A stretch of 64,000 nt of DNA from Hyphococcus sp. (GTDB lineage: Bacteria > Pseudomonadota > Alphaproteobacteria > Caulobacterales > Parvularculaceae): positions 930,001 through 994,000 of the forward strand of contig JANQRY010000003.1 of assembly GCA_028284345.1 (NCBI GenBank), in the 5' to 3' direction. Below are positions 24,542 to 33,458 of the stretch, in pieces. A program made the position numbers and the translations under genes. The notes beneath the pieces were generated by a model. That model had not been told where the DNA came from. It worked only from the letters and a program-made list of their open reading frames with translations, and made no database searches. How positions within the stretch are numbered: position 1 is the first letter of the stretch; every line of letters begins with the position of its first letter.

Positions 24542-26026
24542 CTACAGCAGCGACTTGACCTGACTGGAGAGTTTCACTTTTCCGCGACCACGATAGTCTT
24601 CGTGATTGGACTCCATCTGTTCGCGCTTGTAAAGATAATTGACCATCATCCCGGCCGATTGTGAGAGCCCCTTTTCCGAGCGATCCGCACACCAATTTAG
24701 GCGTTCGATAAAAGCGCCATTTGACAAATGAAAATGCCCCACGGGATCAAGCACGCGCTTATGCAGGTCGTCAGCATCTATTGTCGTGGTCAGATACATC
24801 GCACACAAACGCATCATCAGAGGCTCAAGAGCCGGTCTGAGATCCTCGCTGTCGAGCCAAGCGCGATCCGAGAAGATCTCGCGTAGATTTTCAGGCTCGA
24901 AATCGGGCTCCACTTTTCGAATCGCAGCAAGCTCCTGAGCTTTTACCACCTCTTCCTCAGAGTCCAGCTGGCGCAAGAACCAACGACGAAATCCGGGGAT
25001 GGGCGACAGTGTCGCCAGTTTTTTGAGCTTGGGAAACTCCGAAGTTAATTCGTGCACAACCTGCTTAATCAGAAAGTCACCAAACGGAACGCCGGCCAAT
25101 CCTGCCTGGGCATTTGAAATCGAATAGAAAATTGCCGTGTCGGCTGCCTCCGGATCGCCAGCGTCACGAGAAACCTCCAATAGGTCCTGCACATTATCGG
25201 CAACGCCGCCGACCAAAGCAACTTCCACAAAGATGAGCGGTTCATCCGGCATTGCTGGGTGAAAGAACGCATAGCACCTGCGGTCGGAATCAAGACGTTT
25301 GCGCAAATCATCCCACGAGCAAATCTCATGCACTGCTTCATAATGCACCAGTTTCTCCAATAGCGAGGCGCTCGCCTGCCATGTGATGCGGCGCAATTCC
25401 AAAAAGCCCACATCGAACCACGAGGTAAGCAGCTCCTGCAGTTCAGCGTCCAACATGGACATATCTGGATCGGGTTCACTTTGGCTACGAAGGATGCCTA
25501 AAAGATCAGCCCTCAGATCGACGAGAAATTTGACGCCGTCTTCTAGACTGTTGAACTGCTTCAAGAGCTCAATTCGCGGCGAGCGCATGGCGGCCATCAG
25601 TTGCTCTCTTTCGGCCCGGCCGTCTCCGTTCGGATCGACCATCTGCAGCTCTGCCGCAACCGCCCGAAGGGCGGCCCAATCTGGCTTATACGACGTCGCC
25701 AATAAGGATAGAAAGCGCTGCTTGCCAAGGTCCGATAGGTCTACGTAAGCCCGCCCAAGCTCCGCAGCCCGCCCACGCGCCGAAACTTGACCGCCTTGCC
25801 CCGCAAGGCAGGCATCAATCTGCTTACGGATCAGCTCATGATCGGCTTCGGGAAGATCGGGATCGAGAGCCGCAAGCGCACTCTTATCACCGCGCATCCA
25901 CCCTCTCCAAACGCGGCGCAACGCAGCACCCCCTTTGTCCAAGAAGCCCTCACGTTCGTTTTGAAGCGTCTCTTCAGGTCCTTCGTCCACTTCGGACGTT
26001 TTGGAGACTGCCGGCGCTGTATTCAT
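24542..26026 (-). CDS. Malonyl-CoA decarboxylase
   Basis: 494 residues. The helical N-terminal domain runs to about residue 200. The catalytic GNAT-like part has CYAFFHPAMPDEPLIFVEVAL (251-271), IFYSISNAQAGLAGVPFG with candidate Ser302, LSPIPGF (340-346) and HFHLSNGAFIERLNW with the candidate catalytic His (431 or 433). The enzyme converts malonyl-CoA to acetyl-CoA and CO2. It could clear malonyl-CoA made by side reactions of acyl-CoA carboxylases or from malonate. It is divergent from the Hsp20 gene. No malonyl-CoA ligase is nearby. Confidence 0.9.
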   Translation of the reverse strand: MNTAPAVSKTSEVDEGPEETLQNEREGFLDKGGAALRRVWRGWMRGDKSALAALDPDLPEADHELIRKQIDACLAGQGGQVSARGRAAELGRAYVDLSDLGKQRFLSLLATSYKPDWAALRAVAAELQMVDPNGDGRAEREQLMAAMRSPRIELLKQFNSLEDGVKFLVDLRADLLGILRSQSEPDPDMSMLDAELQELLTSWFDVGFLELRRITWQASASLLEKLVHYEAVHEICSWDDLRKRLDSDRRCYAFFHPAMPDEPLIFVEVALVGGVADNVQDLLEVSRDAGDPEAADTAIFYSISNAQAGLAGVPFGDFLIKQVVHELTSEFPKLKKLATLSPIPGFRRWFLRQLDSEEEVVKAQELAAIRKVEPDFEPENLREIFSDRAWLDSEDLRPALEPLMMRLCAMYLTTTIDADDLHKRVLDPVGHFHLSNGAFIERLNWCADRSEKGLSQSAGMMVNYLYKREQMESNHEDYRGRGKVKLSSQVKSLL

Positions 26027-26233
26027 TGTGATTTTCCGCTTTGTTCACCCGCAAGGCACTGTTATGCGCCCGCAAGTCATGACAACAAGTTAGGAGCCCA
26101 CTTAAAATGTGCCTGAAACATGCGGCATCAATAAGCCGCAGGCATGAAATTATTGTTTCATCCCCGCGCAGGCAAAAGCGCGACTAACTGAAAAAGCAGC
26201 GCAATAACAAAGAGTTAATGAGACCCACCGACC

Positions 26234-26261
26234 CTTGAATTCAAATTTGGGCACCCCATAT
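26234..26261 (+). promoter_or_regulatory. Sigma-32 (heat shock) promoter of hsp20
   Basis: CTTGAA (26234-26239) and CCCCATAT (26254-26261) are 14 bases apart, matching the RpoH consensus CTTGAA - CCCCATNT almost exactly. Transcription should start near 26268. Confidence 0.85.
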
Positions 26262-26267
26262 CCCACC

Positions 26268-26364
26268 TATGGAAGCCAAGTTTGGGTCCACGGCCGAGGC
26301 TCAGCCGCAAGGTGAGCACGCGGTTAGATTTAACATCATATTGCTTAGTGAAAGGATATGTCCC
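26268..26364 (+). promoter_or_regulatory. ROSE-type RNA thermometer in the hsp20 leader
   Basis: The leader of about 97 nt ends in a hairpin where CATA-TTGCT (26337-26345) pairs with AGGA-TATG (26353-26360). In ROSE elements the conserved UYGCU covers the AGGA ribosome site through an unusual G pairing that melts on warming. Here UUGCU, the AGGA and the spacing all fit, and the AGGA is the ribosome site of ATG 26365. The upstream leader contains further complementary segments. Confidence 0.8.
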
Positions 26365-26826
26365 ATGCGAACATACGATCTCTCTCCCCTTTATCGCGCA
26401 ACCGTAGGTTTTGATCACCTGTTTAATACCCTCGATAGGGTCACTGCGGACAGCGTAAATGCTTCTTATCCTCCCTATAACATCGAACGCACCGACGAGA
26501 ATGCGTATCGCATTTCTGTTGCGGTTGCCGGGTTCAACGATGATGAATTGGATGTGGAGGTCAAGGAGAACACTCTAACAATCTCAGGCAAGAAACAGTC
26601 CTCCGAGGACGAAGAAGGACGCAAGTTTCTTCATCGCGGCATCGCCGCGCGCAGCTTCACCCGTAAGTTCGAACTCGCGGATAACGTCGAAGTTCGAGGT
26701 GCAGGTCTCGAAAACGGCCTCTTGAACATTGATCTCGTGCGCGAGATCCCGGAGGAGCAAAAGCCGCGCCGGATTGAAATCGCGTCAAGCGGCACAAAAA
26801 CCATCGAGGGCAAAAAAGCCGCTTAA
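26365..26826 (+). CDS. Small heat shock protein (Hsp20/IbpA type)
   Basis: 153 residues. The alpha-crystallin domain covers about residues 35-130: YPPYNIERTDENAYRISVAV, ELDVEVKENTLTISGKK, LHRGIAARSFTRKFELAD and LENGLLNIDLVREIPE. It opens with MRTYDLSPLYR and FDHLFN, as in IbpA-like proteins of alphaproteobacteria. These oligomeric chaperones hold unfolding proteins. The ATG at 26365 is chosen because the AGGA site and thermometer hairpin end just before it; an in-frame ATG at 26269 would lie in the leader. Control is by sigma-32 and an RNA thermometer. Confidence 0.95.
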   Translation: MRTYDLSPLYRATVGFDHLFNTLDRVTADSVNASYPPYNIERTDENAYRISVAVAGFNDDELDVEVKENTLTISGKKQSSEDEEGRKFLHRGIAARSFTRKFELADNVEVRGAGLENGLLNIDLVREIPEEQKPRRIEIASSGTKTIEGKKAA

Positions 26827-26873
26827 ACTGCCTTGAGCTCCTAATACACCAACCAACGAGTGTGCCCCTTAAA

Positions 26874-26971
26874 GCGTTTCCAGGTGAAGTGGCATCCGGT
26901 TCGCCGTCAGGAAACGCGCAAAACTAAGAACCTGGAGCCGTTTTATGTCTCTATGAAAACTAAAACGGCTC
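26874..26971. repeat. Palindromic intergenic element of rhizobial type
   Basis: Two hairpins in a row: GCGTTTCC (26874-26881) with GGAAACGC (26910-26917), holding an inner GGTGAA/TTCGCC pair, then GAGCCGTTTTA (26935-26945) with TAAAACGGCTC (26961-26971). The first part resembles, from memory, the GCGTTTCC...CCGGTTCGCCGTCCGGAAACGC intergenic elements common in Hyphomicrobiales genomes. It lies between convergent genes and may also stop transcription from both sides. Confidence 0.6.
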
Positions 26972-27050
26972 TAGGGGGCGCACATTTACTTGAACGTGGA
27001 TAGGATTCGGCCCGGAGGTTCCAGTCCGAAGAAGTGGTGTTGTGCAACAC

Positions 27051-28358
27051 TTAGACGGCTCTGAGGCGTAAACCTTCGGCGTCTTCGAATTCAGCCTGCA
27101 GAAAAGCCGAGTGGTCCGCAACGGCACCGGTGAAACACGCCTCGGTGAATTCAGCCTTCTTCAGAGAACACTCACAAAGGTCCGCGTAGGACAGATCCGC
27201 ACCTGACGCGTTCACGTGATCCAGTTGCGCAGTACTTAAATTGGCATATCTCAGCATCGCATGCTGAAGAGAGGTTCGGTGCGCGCGATTCTTGGCAATT
27301 CTCAGTGGGCCCAAGTTTGCGCCGCGCAGATCGGCATGGCACAGATTGGCCCCAGACAGACGCGCCCCTCTGAGATCCGCATACCGCAAATTCGTATGCC
27401 GAAGATCGGCGTTTTCCAACTTTGCGCCTTGCAGACTGACACCTTCCATGTTGAGACCGAAGAACACCGCATTCGGGGCCGCCAGGCCTGTGAGTTGTTG
27501 ATGGGCCAATGAGGAAACATTCCGCAAGTCGGCATTCGCCAAGACGGCCACGCTGCCTTCCGTTCCCCCTGAGGCAACCCATGCACTATGTCGCTCCAGC
27601 GTGTCCTGAACGGAATGCGATACCCCCAAACTTCGATTGTCCTCACGCGAGCCGGTCAAAATACCGTTCATCTTCGCGTTATCGGTCGTCGTAAGGTGGA
27701 GTTTCGCCCCCGTGAGAACAGCACCGGACAGATTCGCATCCGAAATGTTCGCTTCGGTGAGATCTGCTCCCTGCAGGTCAGCTGAGCACAGATTTGCACG
27801 GCGCATTTTCGCCCGCGTCAGATTGGCTTGACGCAGGAGCGCGTCTGACAAGTCGCAGCTGCGGGGCGGGCTCTTCGCAAATCGCTCAACAAGAGCACGT
27901 TCTTGAAAAAGAGCAGCCGGCGCATCAGGGTCGGCCCGATCGTGGTGCAAAAGAAAAAGTGACCCTTGTGCGAGACGCTCCGCGAGAACGCCTTCGGTCA
28001 TATCTGCGTGCGACAGATCCGCCCGCGATAGATCGGACCCTGTGAGAATGGCGCCTCGTAAATCGGCATAGCGCAAACTCGCCTCGTTGAGATCACTGCT
28101 TCGCATATCCGCGCAAAAGAAGACGGCATCGTCCAGACAAGCGCCGCCGAAGCAGCTGCCCTGCAGAACGGAACCGGTGAAGTTCGCCTCTTTAAGATTT
28201 CGGTAAGAAAAATCGAGACCGCGCAAATCCATGAAACTCAAATCGGCCCGCACGCCATGACGGCGTCCCGCCATGAGGTTTTCGTGGCCGGACACGATGG
28301 CTTCCACTTCCTGAAGAGTGGCCGAACGATATCGCGCTTTCTTAGGCTTGATGGACAT
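27051..28358 (-). CDS. Pentapeptide-repeat protein
   Basis: 435 residues with two long blocks of A(D/N)LXX pentapeptides (about 37-115 and 165-225, then 275-435), expected to form right-handed quadrilateral beta-helices. Between them are non-repeat stretches, one (QGSLFLLHHDRADPDAPAAL) near residue 135 and one (DTLERHSAWVASGGTEGS) near 260; the HxxWxxxGGxxG pattern is a frequent cap in alphaproteobacterial members. There is no signal peptide or catalytic domain. Some pentapeptide proteins shield DNA gyrase, but no such role is shown. It converges on hsp20. Confidence 0.85.
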   Translation of the reverse strand: MSIKPKKARYRSATLQEVEAIVSGHENLMAGRRHGVRADLSFMDLRGLDFSYRNLKEANFTGSVLQGSCFGGACLDDAVFFCADMRSSDLNEASLRYADLRGAILTGSDLSRADLSHADMTEGVLAERLAQGSLFLLHHDRADPDAPAALFQERALVERFAKSPPRSCDLSDALLRQANLTRAKMRRANLCSADLQGADLTEANISDANLSGAVLTGAKLHLTTTDNAKMNGILTGSREDNRSLGVSHSVQDTLERHSAWVASGGTEGSVAVLANADLRNVSSLAHQQLTGLAAPNAVFFGLNMEGVSLQGAKLENADLRHTNLRYADLRGARLSGANLCHADLRGANLGPLRIAKNRAHRTSLQHAMLRYANLSTAQLDHVNASGADLSYADLCECSLKKAEFTEACFTGAVADHSAFLQAEFEDAEGLRLRAV

Positions 28359-28496
28359 GCTAGGGCGTTCCCCAATGTAAACCCAAAGTTAACAAACTCG
28401 CGAAATTGGCGAGAGCTTCAGGAAAATGAGGCTATCTGCGAGTTTCTAAAAAGTGTTTAATCAGCGTAAACGCATTTTCAGAAAGGCGGCGGCTGC

Positions 28497-28916
28497 ATGA
28501 AGTATTTGCACACCATGGTTCGGGTGAATGACCTCGATAAATCCCTGGAATTCTATTGCGACAAACTGGGCTTAGAACAACGCGGCAGATATGATGTGGA
28601 GGCGGGACGTTTTACTCTGGTGTTTCTGTCGGCCCCCGGCAACGAAGACGCCCAAGTGGAACTCACCCATAATTGGGATCCGGAAGAGCTTGACGAAGGC
28701 CGAAATTTTGGACATCTCGCCTATGAAGTTGAGAACATCTACGACGTCTGCCAACGCTTGCAAGACAACGGCGTAACCATCAATCGCCCGCCCCGCGACG
28801 GCCGAATGGCGTTTGTGCGCTCTCCGGACAACATCTCCATCGAGCTCCTGCAAAGGGGCGAAGCCTTGCCAATCCAAGAACCATGGGCCTCCATGGACAA
28901 TGTCGGGCATTGGTAG
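28497..28916 (+). CDS. gloA: Lactoylglutathione lyase (glyoxalase I)
   Basis: 139 residues of the vicinal-oxygen-chelate fold in two halves. The four metal ligands of GloA are present: His5 (YLHTMVRV), Glu55 (QVELTHN), His73 (FGHLAYEV) and Glu116 (SIELLQ). The short length matches the Ni-dependent bacterial type. It isomerises the methylglyoxal-glutathione hemithioacetal to lactoylglutathione. A glycosyltransferase gene follows within ten bases and may share the transcript. Confidence 0.92.
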   Translation: MKYLHTMVRVNDLDKSLEFYCDKLGLEQRGRYDVEAGRFTLVFLSAPGNEDAQVELTHNWDPEELDEGRNFGHLAYEVENIYDVCQRLQDNGVTINRPPRDGRMAFVRSPDNISIELLQRGEALPIQEPWASMDNVGHW

Positions 28917-28925
28917 GGATTGAAC

Positions 28926-30002
28926 GTGCACACCACATTCGATACGCAGTCTCATCTCGTGGACGGTCGGCCGCTGCGGGTCATGCATGTGATCGCCGGC
29001 GCCGAACAAGGCGGTGCGGAAACATTCTTTAGCGATGCAGCCGACGCGTTGGCCGACCGGGCGGTGAGCCAATTCGTGGTCACGCGGCCCCACAACAAAT
29101 TCAGGCTCGATCGCCTCGCATCGAAGGACATTCCCTACAAAGTAGCCTCGTTCAACAAATTCATCCGTTGGCCAACTCAAAAAATCATTCGTGAGGCGGC
29201 AAACGAATTTGATCCGGACATCATCCAATATTGGATGGGTCGGGCGGGCACCTTTGCTCAAAAGACACGTGCAAAGAACATAGCCTGGTATGGCGGCTAC
29301 TACAAAGTGCGCAGATTCCCTCATTGCACGCATCATATCGGTGTGACCCGCGACCTCGCCCGGCACATTATCGATCAGGGGGTTCCCCCTCAAAACGTGC
29401 GCACCATCCACACCTATGCCGTTTATGACGTAAAGGATCCCGTATCGAGATCGACATTTTCGACACCGGAAGAAGTTCCGCTTCTTCTGGCTCTTGCGCG
29501 CCTTCACCCCAAAAAGGCCATCGACATCTTGCTCAAGTCCCTCGTCAACGTCCCCGATGCCCATTTGTGGATTGCCGGTGACGGCGAGCTCAAAACCGAG
29601 CTCCAAGACCTGGCCAAGACGCTGGGTGTGGACAGCCGTGTGCGGTTCTTAGGCTGGCGCAACGACCGGGAGGCGTTACTCGCAACGGCCGACATCTGCG
29701 TATTCCCCTCCAGGTATGAGCCGTTCGGCACTGTAACCATAGAGGCTTGGGCCGCCAAGACGCCCCTCATTGCGGCCAAAGCCGCCGGACCGAAAGCCTA
29801 TGTGGAGCACGAAACAAACGGTTTGCTCGTCGAAATCGACGATGTGGACGGACTAACAGCCGCCATCAATCGACTTATCGCGAATACGGATCTGCAGAAA
29901 CAATTGATCAAAGGGGGAACCGAAGCCTTTGACGCCCAGTTCACCAAATCAGTGTTCCAGGACGAGGCGCTCAAGTTCTACCAGGAAGTCCTTAAGAGTT
30001 AG
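28926..30002 (+). CDS. GT4-type glycosyltransferase
   Basis: 358 residues from GTG 28926 (AGGGA seven bases upstream; TTG 28920 is the alternative). The GT-B fold starts RVMHVIAGAEQGGAETFF, with the acceptor-domain glycine loop. The C-terminal domain has LLALARLHPKKAIDILLKSL, LWIAGDGELK, RVRFLGWRND and VFPSRYEPFGTVTIEAWA with the E-x7-E type motif. This resembles transferases of lipopolysaccharide or exopolysaccharide assembly. It is unrelated at detail level to the GT4 at 2419. Donor and acceptor are unknown. Confidence 0.85.
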   Translation: MHTTFDTQSHLVDGRPLRVMHVIAGAEQGGAETFFSDAADALADRAVSQFVVTRPHNKFRLDRLASKDIPYKVASFNKFIRWPTQKIIREAANEFDPDIIQYWMGRAGTFAQKTRAKNIAWYGGYYKVRRFPHCTHHIGVTRDLARHIIDQGVPPQNVRTIHTYAVYDVKDPVSRSTFSTPEEVPLLLALARLHPKKAIDILLKSLVNVPDAHLWIAGDGELKTELQDLAKTLGVDSRVRFLGWRNDREALLATADICVFPSRYEPFGTVTIEAWAAKTPLIAAKAAGPKAYVEHETNGLLVEIDDVDGLTAAINRLIANTDLQKQLIKGGTEAFDAQFTKSVFQDEALKFYQEVLKS

Positions 30003-30110
30003 GCACTGCTGACCAACTGCGCACCCACAACTATACGCTGACGGAGATAGCTGGCAGCGAGAAAAACATCAGCTCACAAACCATAACAGGTTGACATCAG
30101 GCGTGAGCCG

Positions 30111-30620
30111 TTATGATTTAGCCTCAACGCGGACCTTTAGCGCATCGTTCATCTCTCGGAAACCAGCCTCGGTGTTTTCTCCAAACATCGCGAAAAGAAC
30201 ATATGTCAGCACACCGCTGAAGTCCTCGCCATGTCGGAGAAGTGTCGTTCCGTCTTCTTGCTCCTCCAGGACAAAATAATGTTCCCCGTCGAAAAGACCG
30301 ATGAAGCCAGTTTGCCCAAGCCAGCGCAATTCCCGATTCTCGTCGACGACCAATACCTTGGGAGAAAAATTTAGGGGTGAAGCACCTGGCGGATGAACGG
30401 TCAATTGAAGAGTTTCACCGACCTGTAAGTTTCCTTCGAGTTGCGTAATGAACGGATTCCAATCCTCAACGTTTTCTCCGTTAGTCAACACTTGCCACAC
30501 AGCGCCTGGCGGCGCCGCAATTGTCACTTCGGTAGTGATCGATCTCGAGAATGTCTGTCCGACAACGTACAAAATTGCAAGTATGACGGCTGTAGCCGCA
30601 AGTACAGATTTGAGTGACAT
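30111..30620 (-). CDS. SRPBCC-superfamily protein with N-terminal membrane segment
   Basis: 169 residues from ATG 30620, with GAGG upstream. A hydrophobic stretch (VLAATAVILAILYVVGQTF) at residues 6-24 acts as signal or anchor. The rest follows the START/polyketide-cyclase pattern: ITTEVTIAAPPGAVWQVLTN, WNPFITQLEG, LRWLGQTGFIGLFDGEHYFVLEE and TTLLRHGEDFSGV. Such domains bind hydrophobic ligands. It is divergent from a LysR regulator 126 bases away, the usual arrangement for a LysR target. Confidence 0.75.
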   Translation of the reverse strand: MSLKSVLAATAVILAILYVVGQTFSRSITTEVTIAAPPGAVWQVLTNGENVEDWNPFITQLEGNLQVGETLQLTVHPPGASPLNFSPKVLVVDENRELRWLGQTGFIGLFDGEHYFVLEEQEDGTTLLRHGEDFSGVLTYVLFAMFGENTEAGFREMNDALKVRVEAKS

Positions 30621-30716
30621 GGTTCGTTCCTCTGCGATGACAGGCCCTTCGGCCCCTTCTCCGACACCCATGATCTATCTATTTGAATACGTATATCAAT
30701 ATCCAAAATATCGACA

Positions 30717-30735
30717 TATAATATAAAATATTATA
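30717..30735 (+). promoter_or_regulatory. AT-rich palindrome in the LysR/SRPBCC divergent promoter
   Basis: TATAATAT and ATATTATA flank three bases, 12 bases before the LysR ATG. The left arm contains TATAAT, so the palindrome may overlap a -10 box. Candidate autoregulatory site; the whole interval is far more AT-rich than its surroundings. Confidence 0.4.
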
Positions 30736-30746
30736 TACTGCGATTC

Positions 30747-31640
30747 ATGATTTCCCTTGATCATATCCGCACGTTCGCTGCGGTAGCGAGGTATGGCAGT
30801 CTCTCCGCTGCTGCTCGTTCCCTGGGGCTGACCCAACCAACTGTCGGCCGTCATATCGATCTCTTGGAATCAGAGCTCAAAGCCATTCTTTTCGCCCGCC
30901 GGCGTGAGGGAATGACCCTGACGGACAAGGGAGCCGCGCTCGTCGACGAAGCTGAGGAGATGCTGACGGCGGCGGCGGGATTCACGCGCCGGGCCTACGG
31001 CCTCGATGAAGACAATTCAGGCTCACTTCGGCTCTCCGTAAACGAAGTTATTGGAGTCCTAGTATTCCCGCACATCCTCCCTGAATTCATGGAACGCCAT
31101 TCGGAGATTCAAGTGGAACTGGTCGTCACGAACGCCCCCGCAAATCTCCATCGGCGCGATGCCGACATCGCAATCCGCATGTTCCGCCCTCAACAAAACG
31201 ACCTCATCGCTCGCAAAGTCTGCGAACTCCCGCTCGGGATCTATGCCCACCAACGGTACTTGAATCGACATGCGCCTCCAGAAACTCTGGGTGATCTCCG
31301 AAACCATCAAATGATCGGATATGATCGTGAAACCGGAATCATCGATGCGACAATCGCGTTGGGATCTGCCTTTACCGTCGAAGATTTTGCTTTCCGCACA
31401 GACAACTTGCTCGCTCAATTCGAAGCAATCCGAAGCGGAGTTGGAATCGGCCTCACCCATCAGGGACTGGCTGAGAAATGGAAGGGCGTCAAACGCCTAC
31501 TCCCTGAGCTTGCCATACCTCCACTCGAACTATGGCTCGCCTGTCATCGCGATGTCCGTCACAACCCGCGCGTCAGGCTGATGATGGAGTATTTGGCCGA
31601 AACACTTAAAGATCCATACAGTCGGGTTTATTCTGTCTAG
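30747..31640 (+). CDS. LysR-family transcriptional regulator
   Basis: 297 residues. The winged helix-turn-helix is at the N-terminus (LDHIRTFAAVARYGSLSAAA, RSLGLTQPTVGRHIDLLE), followed by a linker helix and a periplasmic-binding-protein-like effector domain (SGSLRLSVNEVIGVLVFPHI onward). No effector can be deduced. It probably controls the divergent SRPBCC gene and itself. Domain order and length are normal for the family. Confidence 0.88.
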   Translation: MISLDHIRTFAAVARYGSLSAAARSLGLTQPTVGRHIDLLESELKAILFARRREGMTLTDKGAALVDEAEEMLTAAAGFTRRAYGLDEDNSGSLRLSVNEVIGVLVFPHILPEFMERHSEIQVELVVTNAPANLHRRDADIAIRMFRPQQNDLIARKVCELPLGIYAHQRYLNRHAPPETLGDLRNHQMIGYDRETGIIDATIALGSAFTVEDFAFRTDNLLAQFEAIRSGVGIGLTHQGLAEKWKGVKRLLPELAIPPLELWLACHRDVRHNPRVRLMMEYLAETLKDPYSRVYSV

Positions 31641-31827
31641 CTCATAAACACTGTCAGTCGTCGGCCCTAATCGGACATAGGGCAGACATAGGACGAATGT
31701 CAGCTCAAGGCGAAAAACGCCCACTAGTCGGCACCATGCTCTGATCTAGTATTCTCTTTTCCTTGAGATATTTTTTGAGGATAGGGACCTGTCTTGATCT
31801 TCTCTCTCAGACCAAATAAATAGGCTT

Positions 31828-32904
31828 ATGATGCCAAAACGGGTGCCGGGTATTATCGGAATTGGAACACTGGTGCTGATCCTTTCGAGTGCCTGCAGTG
31901 ATCAGAGCAGCCAGCCAGGGCCAGACTTGAAACCAGATCCTCTGGCCTATGCAGAAACATTGCCTAAGCTCTACTGCGTTTACGCGTCAGGTGAGCCTTG
32001 CGAGATGAGCGCGCTCAATTCGGCAGCGGAGCTCCCGGTGGAAATCGGTCTTGATTTAGATCGCACAGAAAATCTGTCCTCTCCGGAGGATCACGGTCGC
32101 GATCCGGCTGTGAAGGGAATTGCATTACAGGTGCGCGAAGACGGCGTTGATTTGGAACAACCTCTCGTCGCGGTCAACTATTATACGCAGACGAATAGTT
32201 TCGTTGGTCGATTTCAGGACCTACAATACAAGCTCAAGATCGTACCTCATGTGCGCCTGACTGGCGTCTCGCTTGTTTTGAGCAAGGCCGATCTGCTCCC
32301 AACATTTGGCCCAACGCATAAGACCTTACTCAAACCCAAAGGCACGGCGCCTGACGGATTGCCTTGGGACCATGCAGAACTGACAGTGCCCATTTATCCG
32401 TCTGCATCCGCATTTTTCATTCAGATGGACCATCCGGGATACTTTGACGATGTGAGCTTTAAGGACCAGGCGCTCGAGTCCGGCGGTTATTACATGTTGC
32501 AAGAACCTTTATTTGGGCTCGAGCAGCTAAAGCGGGGCCGTATTGGAGCCCCTGCTCTAACGGAAAAACATCTTGTCTACTTCTTTACGCACGCTGGCGG
32601 GTACAAAGCCGCGCCAGGACTCCTTGAGGAAGTCAAACAAAAATTCGAAACAGACCACGCCATTCTCAAACTGGAGTTTTTTGGAAGGGCTGTTGCTGAC
32701 GTGAAAATCGCCATGAAAGACGGAACGCACCGGGACATGTTTCAAAAACCACATTGGGCTGATGGTTCCATAATCTTCAGTTTTAAGTCGGAGATGGCCC
32801 AAGTGAACGAAGCAAGTGATATCTGGTTGCACGAAGTTGTCACTGACTCCGCGATGCGAGGGCTTGTTCAGGCCACTGAAAGTGAAGTGATCATGTTTAA
32901 GTGA
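31828..32904 (+). CDS. Putative lipoprotein of unknown function
   Basis: 358 residues (ATG 31828 or the next codon 31831; no strong ribosome site). The N-terminus looks like a lipoprotein signal: basic start, hydrophobic GIIGIGTLVLIL, then SSAC with Cys23 as the likely lipidated residue. The mature part has mixed alpha/beta composition with no recognised domain; notable stretches are YCVYASGEPCEM with two Cys, and HLVYFFTHAGGY. Normal codon use supports a real gene. Function unknown. Confidence 0.65.
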   Translation: MMPKRVPGIIGIGTLVLILSSACSDQSSQPGPDLKPDPLAYAETLPKLYCVYASGEPCEMSALNSAAELPVEIGLDLDRTENLSSPEDHGRDPAVKGIALQVREDGVDLEQPLVAVNYYTQTNSFVGRFQDLQYKLKIVPHVRLTGVSLVLSKADLLPTFGPTHKTLLKPKGTAPDGLPWDHAELTVPIYPSASAFFIQMDHPGYFDDVSFKDQALESGGYYMLQEPLFGLEQLKRGRIGAPALTEKHLVYFFTHAGGYKAAPGLLEEVKQKFETDHAILKLEFFGRAVADVKIAMKDGTHRDMFQKPHWADGSIIFSFKSEMAQVNEASDIWLHEVVTDSAMRGLVQATESEVIMFK

Positions 32905-33054
32905 GTCAACAGCAAAGACGGTTGACGCGATGCAAGTGGCCCTACGTTCAAGTAAAAGCAACAACACCGTTGCCAAGTCTGACTGTCAGAAAGTGTCGAA
33001 AACTCGCCAACCCCTGCGAAGGGGCGCCGCCAATAGATACAATGCGCCCGAACC

Positions 33055-33429
33055 CTAGGCTTCAATGAATTCGTAGTCATCCCCGTAGAAGGAAATGAAT
33101 TCCTTTATAGGCAGGCACTCTTCATAAGGATCGTCATAGGCCCAAGCGCTATTCTCAGCGCGGACAGACCCCGTATCAACCGACCAATAGCGCGCCGTTC
33201 CTTTGTACGGACAATAGGTCGAATGATCCGTCGGCGTAAGTTTCCCCATGTCCACATCGCCTTTGGGCACATAATACCGGATCGGGCACCGGTCCTCGTC
33301 AAGTCGTACGGCCGCATTCGATTTCGCGATTTCCACACCGGACAAACGAACGGTCACCCCCACACTAGGGGCGCTGAGCTCAACTTTGTGGTTGGGGTTC
33401 TTTTCAAATCCTGGGGCAGGTTGTGCCAT
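33055..33429 (-). CDS. DUF427-domain protein
   Basis: 124 residues from ATG 33429. The DUF427 pattern is clear: VRLSGVEIAKS, RYYVPKGDVDM, STYCPYKGTARYWSV and NSAWAYDDPYEE. The CPYKG core is the family signature. No reaction is established for the family. It follows the DNA glycosylase gene by 29 bases on the same strand, so the two are probably cotranscribed. Confidence 0.88.
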   Translation of the reverse strand: MAQPAPGFEKNPNHKVELSAPSVGVTVRLSGVEIAKSNAAVRLDEDRCPIRYYVPKGDVDMGKLTPTDHSTYCPYKGTARYWSVDTGSVRAENSAWAYDDPYEECLPIKEFISFYGDDYEFIEA

Positions 33430-33458
33430 AATTCGATATCCTCTTTGTTTGCCATTGC

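Noticed and set aside
26269-26364. An in-frame upstream ATG for hsp20
   Set aside because: It lies at the predicted transcription start within the thermometer leader; the AGGA site serves ATG 26365.
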